Assembly: GCF_900116115.1 (NCBI RefSeq)
Contig: NZ_FOZP01000011.1
Location: forward strand, 1 to 52,033
Source of the DNA: Lutibacter maritimus
Lineage (GTDB): Bacteria > Bacteroidota > Bacteroidia > Flavobacteriales > Flavobacteriaceae
DNA length: 52,033 nt
Direction: 5' to 3'
The position numbers and the translations under genes were made by a program. Below, piece by piece: positions 45,101 to 52,033 of this stretch; the stretch's first letter is position 1, and every line of letters starts with the position of its first letter. The notes below the pieces were generated by a model. It ran no database searches and had not been told where the DNA came from. It saw nothing but the letters and a program-made list of their open reading frames with translations.

Positions 45101-46486
45101 ATGCCTTTAACTCCTAGAGAAAATAATGTTTCGTTATCAAAATTTGAATCAATGCTTAAAACAAATAGCGTTTATTTTTTTGATTCGGTTGAGTTTGAGG
45201 AGATTATACATTATTATTTAGATTCTGGAAAAAATTCATTGGCAAATAAAGCCATAACTTTAGGGTTAAAGCAACATCCAAATTCTGTAATGTTAAAATT
45301 ATTAAAAGCAGAATTACTTATTTTTAATGATGAAATTGACGAAGCAACCAAATTATTAAAAGAAATTCAAGCTATAGAACCAACAAATGAAGAGGTTTAT
45401 ATTCAACAAGCAAGTATTTTATCTAAAAATGATGACCATTTTGGTGCTATAAATGCCTTAAAAATAGCGCTGAATTATACCGATGATGAAGTTGATGTAC
45501 TTTCAATGATAGGTATGGAATATTTGTATTTAGATAATTTTGACGAAGCACGCCTAAATTTTGCAAAGTGCTTAGAAGTTGATTTTGAAGATTATTCATC
45601 ATTATACAACGTAATTTATTGCTTTGATATGCAAAATCAGCACCAAGAAGCAATAGTTTACATTAATAGTTATATTGATAAAGACCCATACAGTGAAGTA
45701 GCTTGGCATCAATTAGGAAGGCAACATTTTATTTTAGAACAATATGAAGAAGCTTTAAGAGCATTTGATTATGCAGTTTTAATTGATGAGTTTTTTGTTG
45801 GCGCATATTTAGAAAAAGCCAAAACTTTAGAGCAACTTAGTTTATGGGAAGAAGCTATTGAAAATTATAAAATTACTATAAAGCTTGATGATCCTACGGC
45901 TTTCGCCTTTTTAAGAATTGGAGAATGTTATGAGTGCTTAAAAAAATTTACCCAAGCAATAGAGTTTTATAAAAAAGCTGTACACGAAGACCCCTTATTA
46001 GATAAAGGTTGGATAGCCATTACTGAGTTGTATTTAAAACGTAAAAACTATAATAAAGCATTATACAACATTAATAAAGCTATAGAAATTGACGATCAAA
46101 ACTCTTTGTATTGGCGTAAATTTGCTGAAATTAATTTAAAATTAAACCTTTTTGAAGAAGCCGTTGAAGCTTTTGAAAATTGTATAATTTTACAAGATTT
46201 TGATTTAATAATATGGGTTGGAATAAGTGATGTTTTATGTTTTTTAGGTGAATTTGAAGACGCGTTGGTGTATTTACAAAAAGCGAAAACCTATTTTAAA
46301 AATTTAGCAGAAATAGATTACAGATTAGCTTGCTTATATTTTAAATTTAAAAATTATAAAAAAGCTGAAACTCATTTAAAAAAGGCTTTAAAAACAGACT
46401 TTGAATATCACGTTATTATTAAAGAATTATTTCCAGAAGTTTATGAAATGGAAATTGTAAAAGAAGTCATTCATAATTTCAAATAA
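45101..46486 (+). CDS. Tetratricopeptide-repeat protein
   Basis: The 461-residue protein is a solenoid of about ten to twelve TPR units starting near residue 38. Examples are GKNSLANKAITLGLKQHPNS, DEARLNFAKCLEVDFEDYSS, QYEEALRAFDYAVLIDEFFV and NYNKALYNINKAIEIDDQNS. It is soluble, has no signal peptide, and ends with a charged helix. It should act as a protein-interaction scaffold; the partner is unknown. It precedes the DUF368 pair by 46 bases. From memory, TPR-DUF368-DUF368-aroE-DUF349 is a conserved order in Flavobacteriaceae. Confidence 0.9.
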   Translation: MPLTPRENNVSLSKFESMLKTNSVYFFDSVEFEEIIHYYLDSGKNSLANKAITLGLKQHPNSVMLKLLKAELLIFNDEIDEATKLLKEIQAIEPTNEEVYIQQASILSKNDDHFGAINALKIALNYTDDEVDVLSMIGMEYLYLDNFDEARLNFAKCLEVDFEDYSSLYNVIYCFDMQNQHQEAIVYINSYIDKDPYSEVAWHQLGRQHFILEQYEEALRAFDYAVLIDEFFVGAYLEKAKTLEQLSLWEEAIENYKITIKLDDPTAFAFLRIGECYECLKKFTQAIEFYKKAVHEDPLLDKGWIAITELYLKRKNYNKALYNINKAIEIDDQNSLYWRKFAEINLKLNLFEEAVEAFENCIILQDFDLIIWVGISDVLCFLGEFEDALVYLQKAKTYFKNLAEIDYRLACLYFKFKNYKKAETHLKKALKTDFEYHVIIKELFPEVYEMEIVKEVIHNFK

Positions 46487-46503
46487 ACTTGCTATAAAAA
46501 TGT

Positions 46504-46511
46504 TACATTTG
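46504..46511 (+). promoter_or_regulatory. Probable -7 box for the DUF368 pair
   Basis: TACATTTG matches TAnnTTTG and lies 22 bases before the ATG at 46533. No clear upstream box is seen. Confidence 0.45.
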
Positions 46512-46532
46512 TCAGAAATCATATAAAGTCAA

Positions 46533-47465
46533 ATGCAACAAAGAAATTTTTTCCAATATTTAATTATTACTTTAAAGGGTGTGGCAATGGGTGCTGCAGA
46601 TGTTGTTCCTGGAGTTTCAGGAGGCACAATAGCTTTTATTTCAGGAATTTATGAAGAGCTGTTGTCAAGTATAAGTTCAGTAAATTTTAATACATTAAAA
46701 GTATTAAAAAATGAAGGAATTAAAGCTGCTTGGAAAAGAGTAAACGGAAATTTTTTAGTGGCACTTTTGCTAGGGATTTTTATCAGTGTAATATCTTTAT
46801 CAAAAATAATTTCTTATTTGCTTGAAAATCAGCCAATTTTAGTCTGGTCATTCTTTTTCGGATTGGTTTTGGCAAGTATTTTATATGTTGCTAAGCAAAT
46901 TACAGAATGGAATTTTATTACAGTAATATTACTTTTAATTGGAGCTATTGGAGCTTTTTATATTACCACGTTACAACCTTTGGTAAGTGAACATTCTTCA
47001 CCATTATTCATATTTTTAGCAGGCGTATTAGCTATTTGCGCTATGATTTTACCGGGCATATCGGGCGCATTTATTTTAGTGCTTTTAGGCGCATATAAAC
47101 CTGTTTTAGATGCTATTCATGATAAAGATTTTAAATTGTTAGCTACGTTGGCTGCAGGAGCAATAGTAGGACTATTGTCTTTTTCAAAAATATTAAATTG
47201 GCTTTTTAAACATTATAAAAATTTTACACTATCAGTTTTAACTGGATTTATTTTGGGGTCATTAAATAAAATTTGGCCTTGGAAAGAAACATTAACTTGG
47301 CGCACAAATTCACATGGTATTAAAGTACCATTTAATGAACAAAGTGTTTCACCTTTGAATTTTAATGGTGAAGCTCATATTTCTACTGCAATTTTATTGG
47401 CTTTGTTTGGCTTTGCATTAATTTTAATATTAGAAAAATTAGCGAATTCTTCATTAAAAAAATAA
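46533..47465 (+). CDS. DUF368 membrane protein (copy 1)
   Basis: The 310-residue protein has about eight membrane helices and the DUF368 family signatures GVAMGAADVVPGVSGGTIAF near the N-terminus and ICAMILPGISGAFILVLLGA in the middle. Both repeat the pattern PG-x-SG, so the protein probably has two pseudo-symmetric halves. The family is related to undecaprenyl phosphate translocases, which recycle the lipid carrier for cell-wall sugars; DUF368 members have been reported as C55-P flippases. The next gene, 3 bases downstream, is a paralogue. Confidence 0.9.
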   Translation: MQQRNFFQYLIITLKGVAMGAADVVPGVSGGTIAFISGIYEELLSSISSVNFNTLKVLKNEGIKAAWKRVNGNFLVALLLGIFISVISLSKIISYLLENQPILVWSFFFGLVLASILYVAKQITEWNFITVILLLIGAIGAFYITTLQPLVSEHSSPLFIFLAGVLAICAMILPGISGAFILVLLGAYKPVLDAIHDKDFKLLATLAAGAIVGLLSFSKILNWLFKHYKNFTLSVLTGFILGSLNKIWPWKETLTWRTNSHGIKVPFNEQSVSPLNFNGEAHISTAILLALFGFALILILEKLANSSLKK

Positions 47466-47468
47466 ATT

Positions 47469-48491
47469 ATGGCACGGGAACGTACTTTTGCTGATAAATT
47501 TTTCCTTTTTTTAAAAGGATTATCTATGGGGGCAGCAAATAAAGTTCCTGGAGTTTCTGGTGGAATGGTTTCTTTTGTGTTAGGTTTTTACGAAGAAATG
47601 ATTTATTCCTTCAAAAAAATAAATTTTAAAGCTTTTAAATTATTATTCAACGGTAGGTTTAAAAGTTTTTATTATTATACAAATGCACCATTTTTAGTAT
47701 TGGTTTTTAGCGGAAGTATGTTTAGTTATTTTAGTGTTTCGTTAGTTCTAGATTATTTAATTGATAATTATGAATTATATGTTTGGAGCACTTTTTTTGG
47801 AATGATTATAGGTTCCATTTATTACATCTCAAAAGATTTTAACGATTGGAATACCAAAAATACCGTTTCTATGATTACAGGTGCAATTATTGGAATTTCT
47901 ATAAGTTTTATGAGTCCTGCAAAAGAAAATGATAATTTATGGTTTGTCTTTTTCTGCGGAATAATTGGAGTTTCCGGGATGACTTTACCAGGTTTGTCAG
48001 GTTCATTTATTTTAATTTTAATGGGTAATTATGTACTTTTATTGGTTGATTCCGTTGCAATGTTATTCAAAACTTTAACCGAAATTTTTACTGGTGACTT
48101 TAGCTTTATGGATAGCCAAGAGCGCATAAATTATTTAAAAATTATAGGTACATTTACTTTAGGTTCAGCATTTGGTTTGGTAACAACATCACATATTTTA
48201 GGCTGGGTTTTAAAACGTTGGCATCAAATTGTAACAGCCGTAATAATTGGTTTTATTACAGGTTCACTGGGTATTGTGTGGCCTTGGAAAAAGGAAATTT
48301 ATAAAATAGTAGACAATCAAATAATGTTGGATTCAAATGGAGATAAAATAATTCAAAATTTTGAAAGATATTTTCCTAATTTTTATACATTAGAAACTTG
48401 GATAGCTATTTTATTTGTATTTGTAGGAATTACATTAATTCTTGTATTAGACAAGTTTGGAAAAGAAAGAAAAGAATATATTGATGAATAA
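47469..48491 (+). CDS. DUF368 membrane protein (copy 2)
   Basis: The 340-residue paralogue of the preceding gene has the same two signatures (GLSMGAANKVPGVSGGMVSF and SGMTLPGLSGSFILILMGN). It differs in a longer loop before the last helix (DNQIMLDSNGDKIIQNFERY) and a changed Asp-to-Asn in the first motif (AANKVPG versus AADVVPG). It follows copy 1 by 3 bases and overlaps aroE by 8 bases at its end, so it is cotranscribed. A role in lipid carrier recycling is inferred from the family, with possible division of labour between the two copies. Confidence 0.9.
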   Translation: MARERTFADKFFLFLKGLSMGAANKVPGVSGGMVSFVLGFYEEMIYSFKKINFKAFKLLFNGRFKSFYYYTNAPFLVLVFSGSMFSYFSVSLVLDYLIDNYELYVWSTFFGMIIGSIYYISKDFNDWNTKNTVSMITGAIIGISISFMSPAKENDNLWFVFFCGIIGVSGMTLPGLSGSFILILMGNYVLLLVDSVAMLFKTLTEIFTGDFSFMDSQERINYLKIIGTFTLGSAFGLVTTSHILGWVLKRWHQIVTAVIIGFITGSLGIVWPWKKEIYKIVDNQIMLDSNGDKIIQNFERYFPNFYTLETWIAILFVFVGITLILVLDKFGKERKEYIDE

Positions 48492-49233
48492 TAGATTTAA
48501 ATTTGGATTAATAGGTAAAAATATTTCATATTCATTTTCACCAAAATATTTTACTGAAAAATTTAGTAAAATGGGATTGAATGACTTTAAATATTTCAAT
48601 TTTGACATTCCTGAAATTGAAGAATTTCCTTTTATTTTATATCATAAAGAACACGAATTTAAAGGATTAAACGTTACAATTCCTTATAAAGAAAGTATTA
48701 TGAGGTATTTAAATGAAGTTGATGATGAAGCAAAAGAAATTGGTGCAGTTAATACTATTAAAATAACTGACAATAATAAATTAATTGGTTATAATACAGA
48801 TGTTTATGGGTTTCAAAAATCGATAGAACCTTTATTAAAATTACATCATAAAAAAGCATTAATTTTAGGAACTGGAGGCGCATCAAAAGCAGTTGGATTC
48901 GCCTTTAAAAAAATGGGAATAGAATTTAAATTTGTGTCAAGAAAAGTTTCTGAAAATGTATTTTTATATTCATTATTAACTAAAGAAATATTAGACGAAT
49001 ATACCATTATTATAAATTGTTCACCAGTGGGTACACATCCAAATGTTGATGAAGCTCCAAATATTCCTTATCAATTTATAAATCAAAAACATTTATTATT
49101 TGATTTGATTTATAATCCAGCTGAAACAAAATTTTTAAGAGAAGGGAAAAATAGGGGAGCTACAATAAAAAATGGCTATGATATGTTAGAATTACAAGCC
49201 GAGAAGTCGTGGGAAATTTGGAATTTAGAATAA
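48484..49233 (+). CDS. aroE: Shikimate dehydrogenase
   Basis: I choose the ATG at 48484 (MNNRFKFGLIGKNISYSFSP), giving 249 residues. A TTG nine codons upstream would lie deep in the preceding gene and adds no conserved sequence. Shikimate-binding serines S17 and S19 are in SYSFSPKYF, K69 is the catalytic lysine in NVTIPYKE, D106 is in NTDVYGF, and GTGGASKA (129-136) is the NADP loop. The end carries the typical GYDMLELQAEKSWEIW. It reduces dehydroshikimate in aromatic amino acid synthesis. The 8-base overlap with the DUF368 gene shows cotranscription. Confidence 0.94.
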   Translation: MNNRFKFGLIGKNISYSFSPKYFTEKFSKMGLNDFKYFNFDIPEIEEFPFILYHKEHEFKGLNVTIPYKESIMRYLNEVDDEAKEIGAVNTIKITDNNKLIGYNTDVYGFQKSIEPLLKLHHKKALILGTGGASKAVGFAFKKMGIEFKFVSRKVSENVFLYSLLTKEILDEYTIIINCSPVGTHPNVDEAPNIPYQFINQKHLLFDLIYNPAETKFLREGKNRGATIKNGYDMLELQAEKSWEIWNLE

Positions 49234-49340
49234 ATATTTATTAAAAAATTACGCAACTTTTATATTGAAATTACATCTTATAATGAAACAGTAAATAATT
49301 TGCTGTTATAAACTTAAAATTGAACCTTAAACATTTTTAT

Positions 49341-51347
49341 ATGTTAGACGAGAATACCAAAGTGCCAGAAGAAAGCAATGCTACAACGCCTCAAAATTCT
49401 GAGGAAATTCAAAAAGAAACAGTTCAGGAATCAACTATAGAAGAAACAGTTCAAGAGGAAGTGATTCAAGAATCAGCAACAGAAGAAAAAGTTTCTGAAG
49501 AAGTGCCTTCAGAAGAAATTATTAAAGCTGAAACTACTCCTGAACCCATAGAATCATCCAACAAAGCTATGGATGAAATTGATGACGAAATTGCTGCAAG
49601 TTCTGAAAAGATTGAGCACGTAAATATGGAGGATAAAGACTATTCTGCCTTAACTTTAGAAGAGTTAGTTGCAGAACTTACTATTTTAGTAAAAGAAAGT
49701 CCTGTGCAAAGCATTCAAAATAATGTAAACAGCATTAAAAATGCGTTTAACGTTAAGTTTGGTGAGGTTTTAAGAAAAGAAAAAGCTAAATTTTTAGAAG
49801 AAGGAGGTAATATTGTTGATTTTCAATATAGCGATCCTATAAAAACCACGTACAATAGTATTTTGTACGACTATAAAGTAAAAAGAAACGAGTTTTACGC
49901 AAATCAGGAAAATACACTGAAAAAAAACTTAGAAGCTAAACTTGAATTAATTGAAGATTTAAAGCATTTAATTGATAATGCTGATGGATCTACGATGTAT
50001 AAAATATTTAAAGACATTCAAACAAAATGGCGCGAAATTGGCCCAATACCAAGAGCAAAATATAATGATACTTGGAGAACTTATCATCACCATGTTGAAC
50101 GCTTTTATGATTTATTACATTTAAACAATGATTTAAGAGAGCTTGATTTTAAACATAATTTAGAAGAAAAATTAAAATTAGTTCAAAAAGCTGAAGAGTT
50201 AGCAGAATTAGAAGATGTAAATGAAGCTTTTAAAGAATTACAAGTAGTACATAAACTTTGGAAAGAAGAAGTTGGTCCTGTAGCAAGAGCCGATAGAGAA
50301 GAAGTTTGGAATAGATTTAGCGAAGCAACAAAAAAAATACATGACAAAAGACATGAGTTTTTTAAAGATGTTAGATCAAAATACGATGAAAATGTTGAAG
50401 CTAAAAATGAAGTGATTGCATTAATTGAAGCCATAGATACCTCAAAAAACAAATCTAGAGCAGATTGGCAAAAGAGTATTGATGAAATAGATGCATTGCG
50501 TAATAAGTTTTTTAGTATTGGTCAAACACCTAGAAATGTAAGTGATAAAATTTGGGGAAAATTTAAAGCTGCAACTAAAAAGTTTAATGTTGAAAAAAAC
50601 AAATTTTTTAAAGAAGTAAAAAAAGACCATCTAGATAATTTAAATGCTAAAAAAGCATTAATTGAAAAAGCAATTGCTTTAAAAGATAGTGAAGATTGGG
50701 AGTCAGCAACCGAAATAATGAAAAAAATTCAAGCCGATTGGAAAAAGATTGGTCATGTGCCTAGAAAATACTCTGATAAACTTTGGAAAGAATTTAAAGA
50801 TGCTTGTAACCATTATTTTGATAGACTTCACAAAAGACAAGATGCTGGAAATAAAGAACAGCTAGAGGTTTTTAATGAAAAGAAAGATATTTTAAAGAAT
50901 TTGAAAGAAGATGTTGAAGATGATGACAAAGATTTAACCTTAGATGACATAAAAGAATATGTGAATGATTGGAGAAACTTAGGAAGGGTTCCTTTTGAAA
51001 TGAGACATATTGAAGTGAAATTTAATAAACTTATTGATAAAGTAGTTGAAACTAATGACGATATTGACAAGGAAGAAGTTGAAATGATAAAGTTTAAAAT
51101 TCTTGTGAATGGTTACTTAGAGCAAAAGAATTATAGAAAACTAGATTCAGAACAACTTTTTGTAAGAAAAAGAATTGATGAATCTGTAAAAGAAATACAA
51201 CAATTAGAAAACAATTTAGGTTTTATTTCAAATATTAAAGAAGACAATCCTTTAGTTAAAAATGTTAGAAATAACATAAATGAATACAAAGAAAAGTTAG
51301 AAATTTGGAAAGCTAAACTAGATTATTTAAGACAGTTGGAGTATTAA
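49341..51347 (+). CDS. DUF349 multi-repeat protein
   Basis: I choose the ATG at 49341 (MLDENTKVPEES), giving 668 residues. A TTG seven codons upstream is less likely. The first about 95 residues are acidic and low-complexity (rich in Glu, Thr, Ser). After that at least five DUF349 repeats of roughly 70 residues follow, each with the pattern W-x-I/L-G-P/x-V/I-PR (KWREIGPIPRAKYNDTWRTY, LWKEEVGPVARADREEVWNR, FFSIGQTPRNVSDKIWGKF, DWKKIGHVPRKYSDKLWKEF, DWRNLGRVPFEMRHIEVKF). The protein is highly helical. Function is unknown, and it may bind RNA or ribosomes. It lies 107 bases after aroE. Confidence 0.9.
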   Translation: MLDENTKVPEESNATTPQNSEEIQKETVQESTIEETVQEEVIQESATEEKVSEEVPSEEIIKAETTPEPIESSNKAMDEIDDEIAASSEKIEHVNMEDKDYSALTLEELVAELTILVKESPVQSIQNNVNSIKNAFNVKFGEVLRKEKAKFLEEGGNIVDFQYSDPIKTTYNSILYDYKVKRNEFYANQENTLKKNLEAKLELIEDLKHLIDNADGSTMYKIFKDIQTKWREIGPIPRAKYNDTWRTYHHHVERFYDLLHLNNDLRELDFKHNLEEKLKLVQKAEELAELEDVNEAFKELQVVHKLWKEEVGPVARADREEVWNRFSEATKKIHDKRHEFFKDVRSKYDENVEAKNEVIALIEAIDTSKNKSRADWQKSIDEIDALRNKFFSIGQTPRNVSDKIWGKFKAATKKFNVEKNKFFKEVKKDHLDNLNAKKALIEKAIALKDSEDWESATEIMKKIQADWKKIGHVPRKYSDKLWKEFKDACNHYFDRLHKRQDAGNKEQLEVFNEKKDILKNLKEDVEDDDKDLTLDDIKEYVNDWRNLGRVPFEMRHIEVKFNKLIDKVVETNDDIDKEEVEMIKFKILVNGYLEQKNYRKLDSEQLFVRKRIDESVKEIQQLENNLGFISNIKEDNPLVKNVRNNINEYKEKLEIWKAKLDYLRQLEY

Positions 51348-51372
51348 AATAATATTTATAGTGACAATAAAT

Positions 51373-51406
51373 AAAAAGGAGTTTTTGAATAAGAACTCCT
51401 TTTTTT
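51373..51406 (+). terminator. Terminator after the DUF349 gene
   Basis: An 11-bp stem (AAAAAGGAGTT / AACTCCTTTTT) with a 10-base loop is followed by T residues. Confidence 0.85.
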
Positions 51407-51549
51407 ATAAAATTTAATTAAATATTTATTTAAAATACAGCTAAACTTATATTTTTTTAATTTAAAATATTGATTTTTAGCTTGTTGATTTCTTCTCGGT
51501 TTTTTTATTTTAAATTGTAAAATATTTTATAAAATATTATGTAAAAATC

Positions 51550-51581
51550 TTTGATAATTAGAAAATGTAATTATATATTTG
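51550..51581 (+). promoter_or_regulatory. Promoter of tRNA-Val
   Basis: TTTG (51550-51553), 20 bases, then TATATTTG (51574-51581) is a full match to the Bacteroidota housekeeping promoter, ending 10 bases before the tRNA. Confidence 0.75.
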
Positions 51582-51591
51582 CATCCGCTTA

Positions 51592-51666
51592 GGGCAATTA
51601 GCTCAGTTGGTTCAGAGCACCTCGTTTACACCGAGGGGGTCGGGGGTTCGAATCCCTCATTGCCCA
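51592..51666 (+). tRNA. tRNA-Val (anticodon UAC)
   Basis: A complete cloverleaf can be folded. The acceptor stem is GGGCAAT / ATTGCCC (51592-51598 with 51659-51665), the D stem GCTC / GAGC, the anticodon stem CCTCG / CGAGG with loop TTTACAC (anticodon TAC at 51627-51629), and the T stem GGGGG / CCCTC around TTCGAAT. The discriminator base is A at 51666. CCA is not encoded, so it is added after transcription. A full promoter precedes it and a terminator hairpin follows. Confidence 0.97.
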
Positions 51667-51671
51667 CAAAC

Positions 51672-51701
51672 AAAAAAGCTTCCAAATTTGGAAGCTTTTT
51701 T
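51672..51701. terminator. Bidirectional terminator between tRNA-Val and the surface protein gene
   Basis: A perfect 30-base palindrome (AAAAAAGCTTCCAAA and its reverse complement) lies just after the tRNA and 18 bases before the convergent stop codon at 51720. Confidence 0.9.
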
Positions 51702-51719
51702 CATTTTATAAATGTTTTA

Positions 51720-52033
51720 TTAATCCGTTACAAAGTTCCAAATTTGCCCAATTGTTTGACCGCCTTTATTGTCTTTCACAACAACTTTCCAGTAATAATT
51801 GGTTGAAGCGTTCACAGACACGGTTAAAGAATTTGCCGAGATATTATCCCCTAGTTTTGCTGTTGGCGGATTGGATGTTCCAACATATACATCATAGGTT
51901 AACGCATCAGAAGTATCCACATCACTAGCGGTCCATTCTAATGTAGCTGTAGCTGTTTGTACAGTTGCATTTAATACTGGTTTTACAAGTACTGGTGCAA
52001 AAGGTAAATGATTGGTTACTCCTGTTCCTTCTG
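51720..52033 (-). CDS. C-terminal end of an FN3-like surface protein (partial)
   Basis: On the minus strand the frame is open from the window edge to a TAA at 51720, giving the last about 103 residues of a larger protein. They form one fibronectin type III-like beta-sandwich: HLPFAPVLVKPVLNAT, ATLEWTASDVDTSDALTYDV, YVGTSNPPTAKLGDN, STNYYWKVVVKDNKGGQTIG and IWNFVTD. The pattern L-x-W-x-x-x-D-x-D-x-x-D is typical of FN3 domains in bacterial surface proteins. No sorting domain or anchor is present at the C-terminus. Base composition is clearly higher in GC than the rest of the window. The gene continues beyond the window. Confidence 0.8.
   Translation of the reverse strand, partial: EGTGVTNHLPFAPVLVKPVLNATVQTATATLEWTASDVDTSDALTYDVYVGTSNPPTAKLGDNISANSLTVSVNASTNYYWKVVVKDNKGGQTIGQIWNFVTD

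Overview
The window looks like a housekeeping stretch of a chromosome from a marine-type flavobacterium (Bacteroidota, family Flavobacteriaceae). The evidence is a low GC content (roughly 30% by eye), near absence of Shine-Dalgarno sites, many promoters of the Bacteroidota form TTTG-N19..21-TAnnTTTG, a type IX secretion sorting domain, a TonB-dependent receptor of the OMP_b-brl_3 type, tandem S46 dipeptidyl-peptidases, CtlX, and gene neighbourhoods typical of the family. I see no insertion sequence, prophage, CRISPR array, rRNA or replication origin. The window opens inside one gene and closes inside another.

Layout. 1-7045: tail of a hypothetical gene, then carA, eno, gltA, a DDAH/arginine-deiminase-fold hydrolase, ctlX, an Rrf2 regulator and a small unknown protein. 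7437-9245: a 602-residue protein that reads as an FMN-type TIM barrel with an added cysteine cluster. 9404-12706 (minus): an operon of DUF4870 membrane protein, PadR repressor, PspC-domain protein and GIN-domain lipoprotein. 12964-18109: a hybrid histidine kinase pair, a DUF4442 protein and an AIM24-family protein. 18165-21451 (minus): ECF sigma factor with a membrane partner, a DUF4369 lipoprotein and a DUF819 transporter-like protein. 21554-25948: two S46 peptidases. 26019-29657 (minus): aldose 1-epimerase, a tiny ribbon-helix-helix protein, a secreted alpha/beta hydrolase, a PH-like membrane protein, a DUF4177-like mini-protein and an SPFH protein. 29770-34650: S1/P1 nuclease, a pseudouridine synthase lacking a normal start codon, a Nudix hydrolase, a secreted protein and htpG. 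34789-36604: an iodotyrosine-deiodinase-like nitroreductase and a FabH-like ketosynthase. 36814-40898: TonB-type receptor, CoA-binding protein and the cbpA/cbpM chaperone pair. 41133-44963: a J-domain-like coiled-coil protein facing the pyrR-pyrB-STAS-T9SS-rnz operon. 45101-51347: TPR protein, two DUF368 membrane proteins, aroE and a DUF349 protein. 51592-51666: tRNA-Val, followed by the C-terminal end of an FN3-like surface protein of different base composition.

How the genes fit together. Pyrimidine synthesis is represented twice (carA; pyrR-pyrB), and the arginine/citrulline hydrolases beside carA and gltA suggest a nitrogen-recovery link between carbamoyl phosphate, citrulline and the TCA cycle. 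The PadR-PspC-GIN cluster and the sigma-factor pair look like envelope-stress modules. The S46 peptidases, the S1/P1 nuclease and the TonB-type receptor fit an organism that digests peptides and nucleic acids outside the cytoplasm.

No whole undescribed system is obvious. The parts most worth attention are the 602-residue TIM-barrel/cysteine protein, the S46 pair with different S1-pocket residues, the bacterial deiodinase, the start-codon-less RluA gene, two genes under 60 codons inside the 26-28.7 kb operon, and a T9SS cargo that is little more than a sorting domain.
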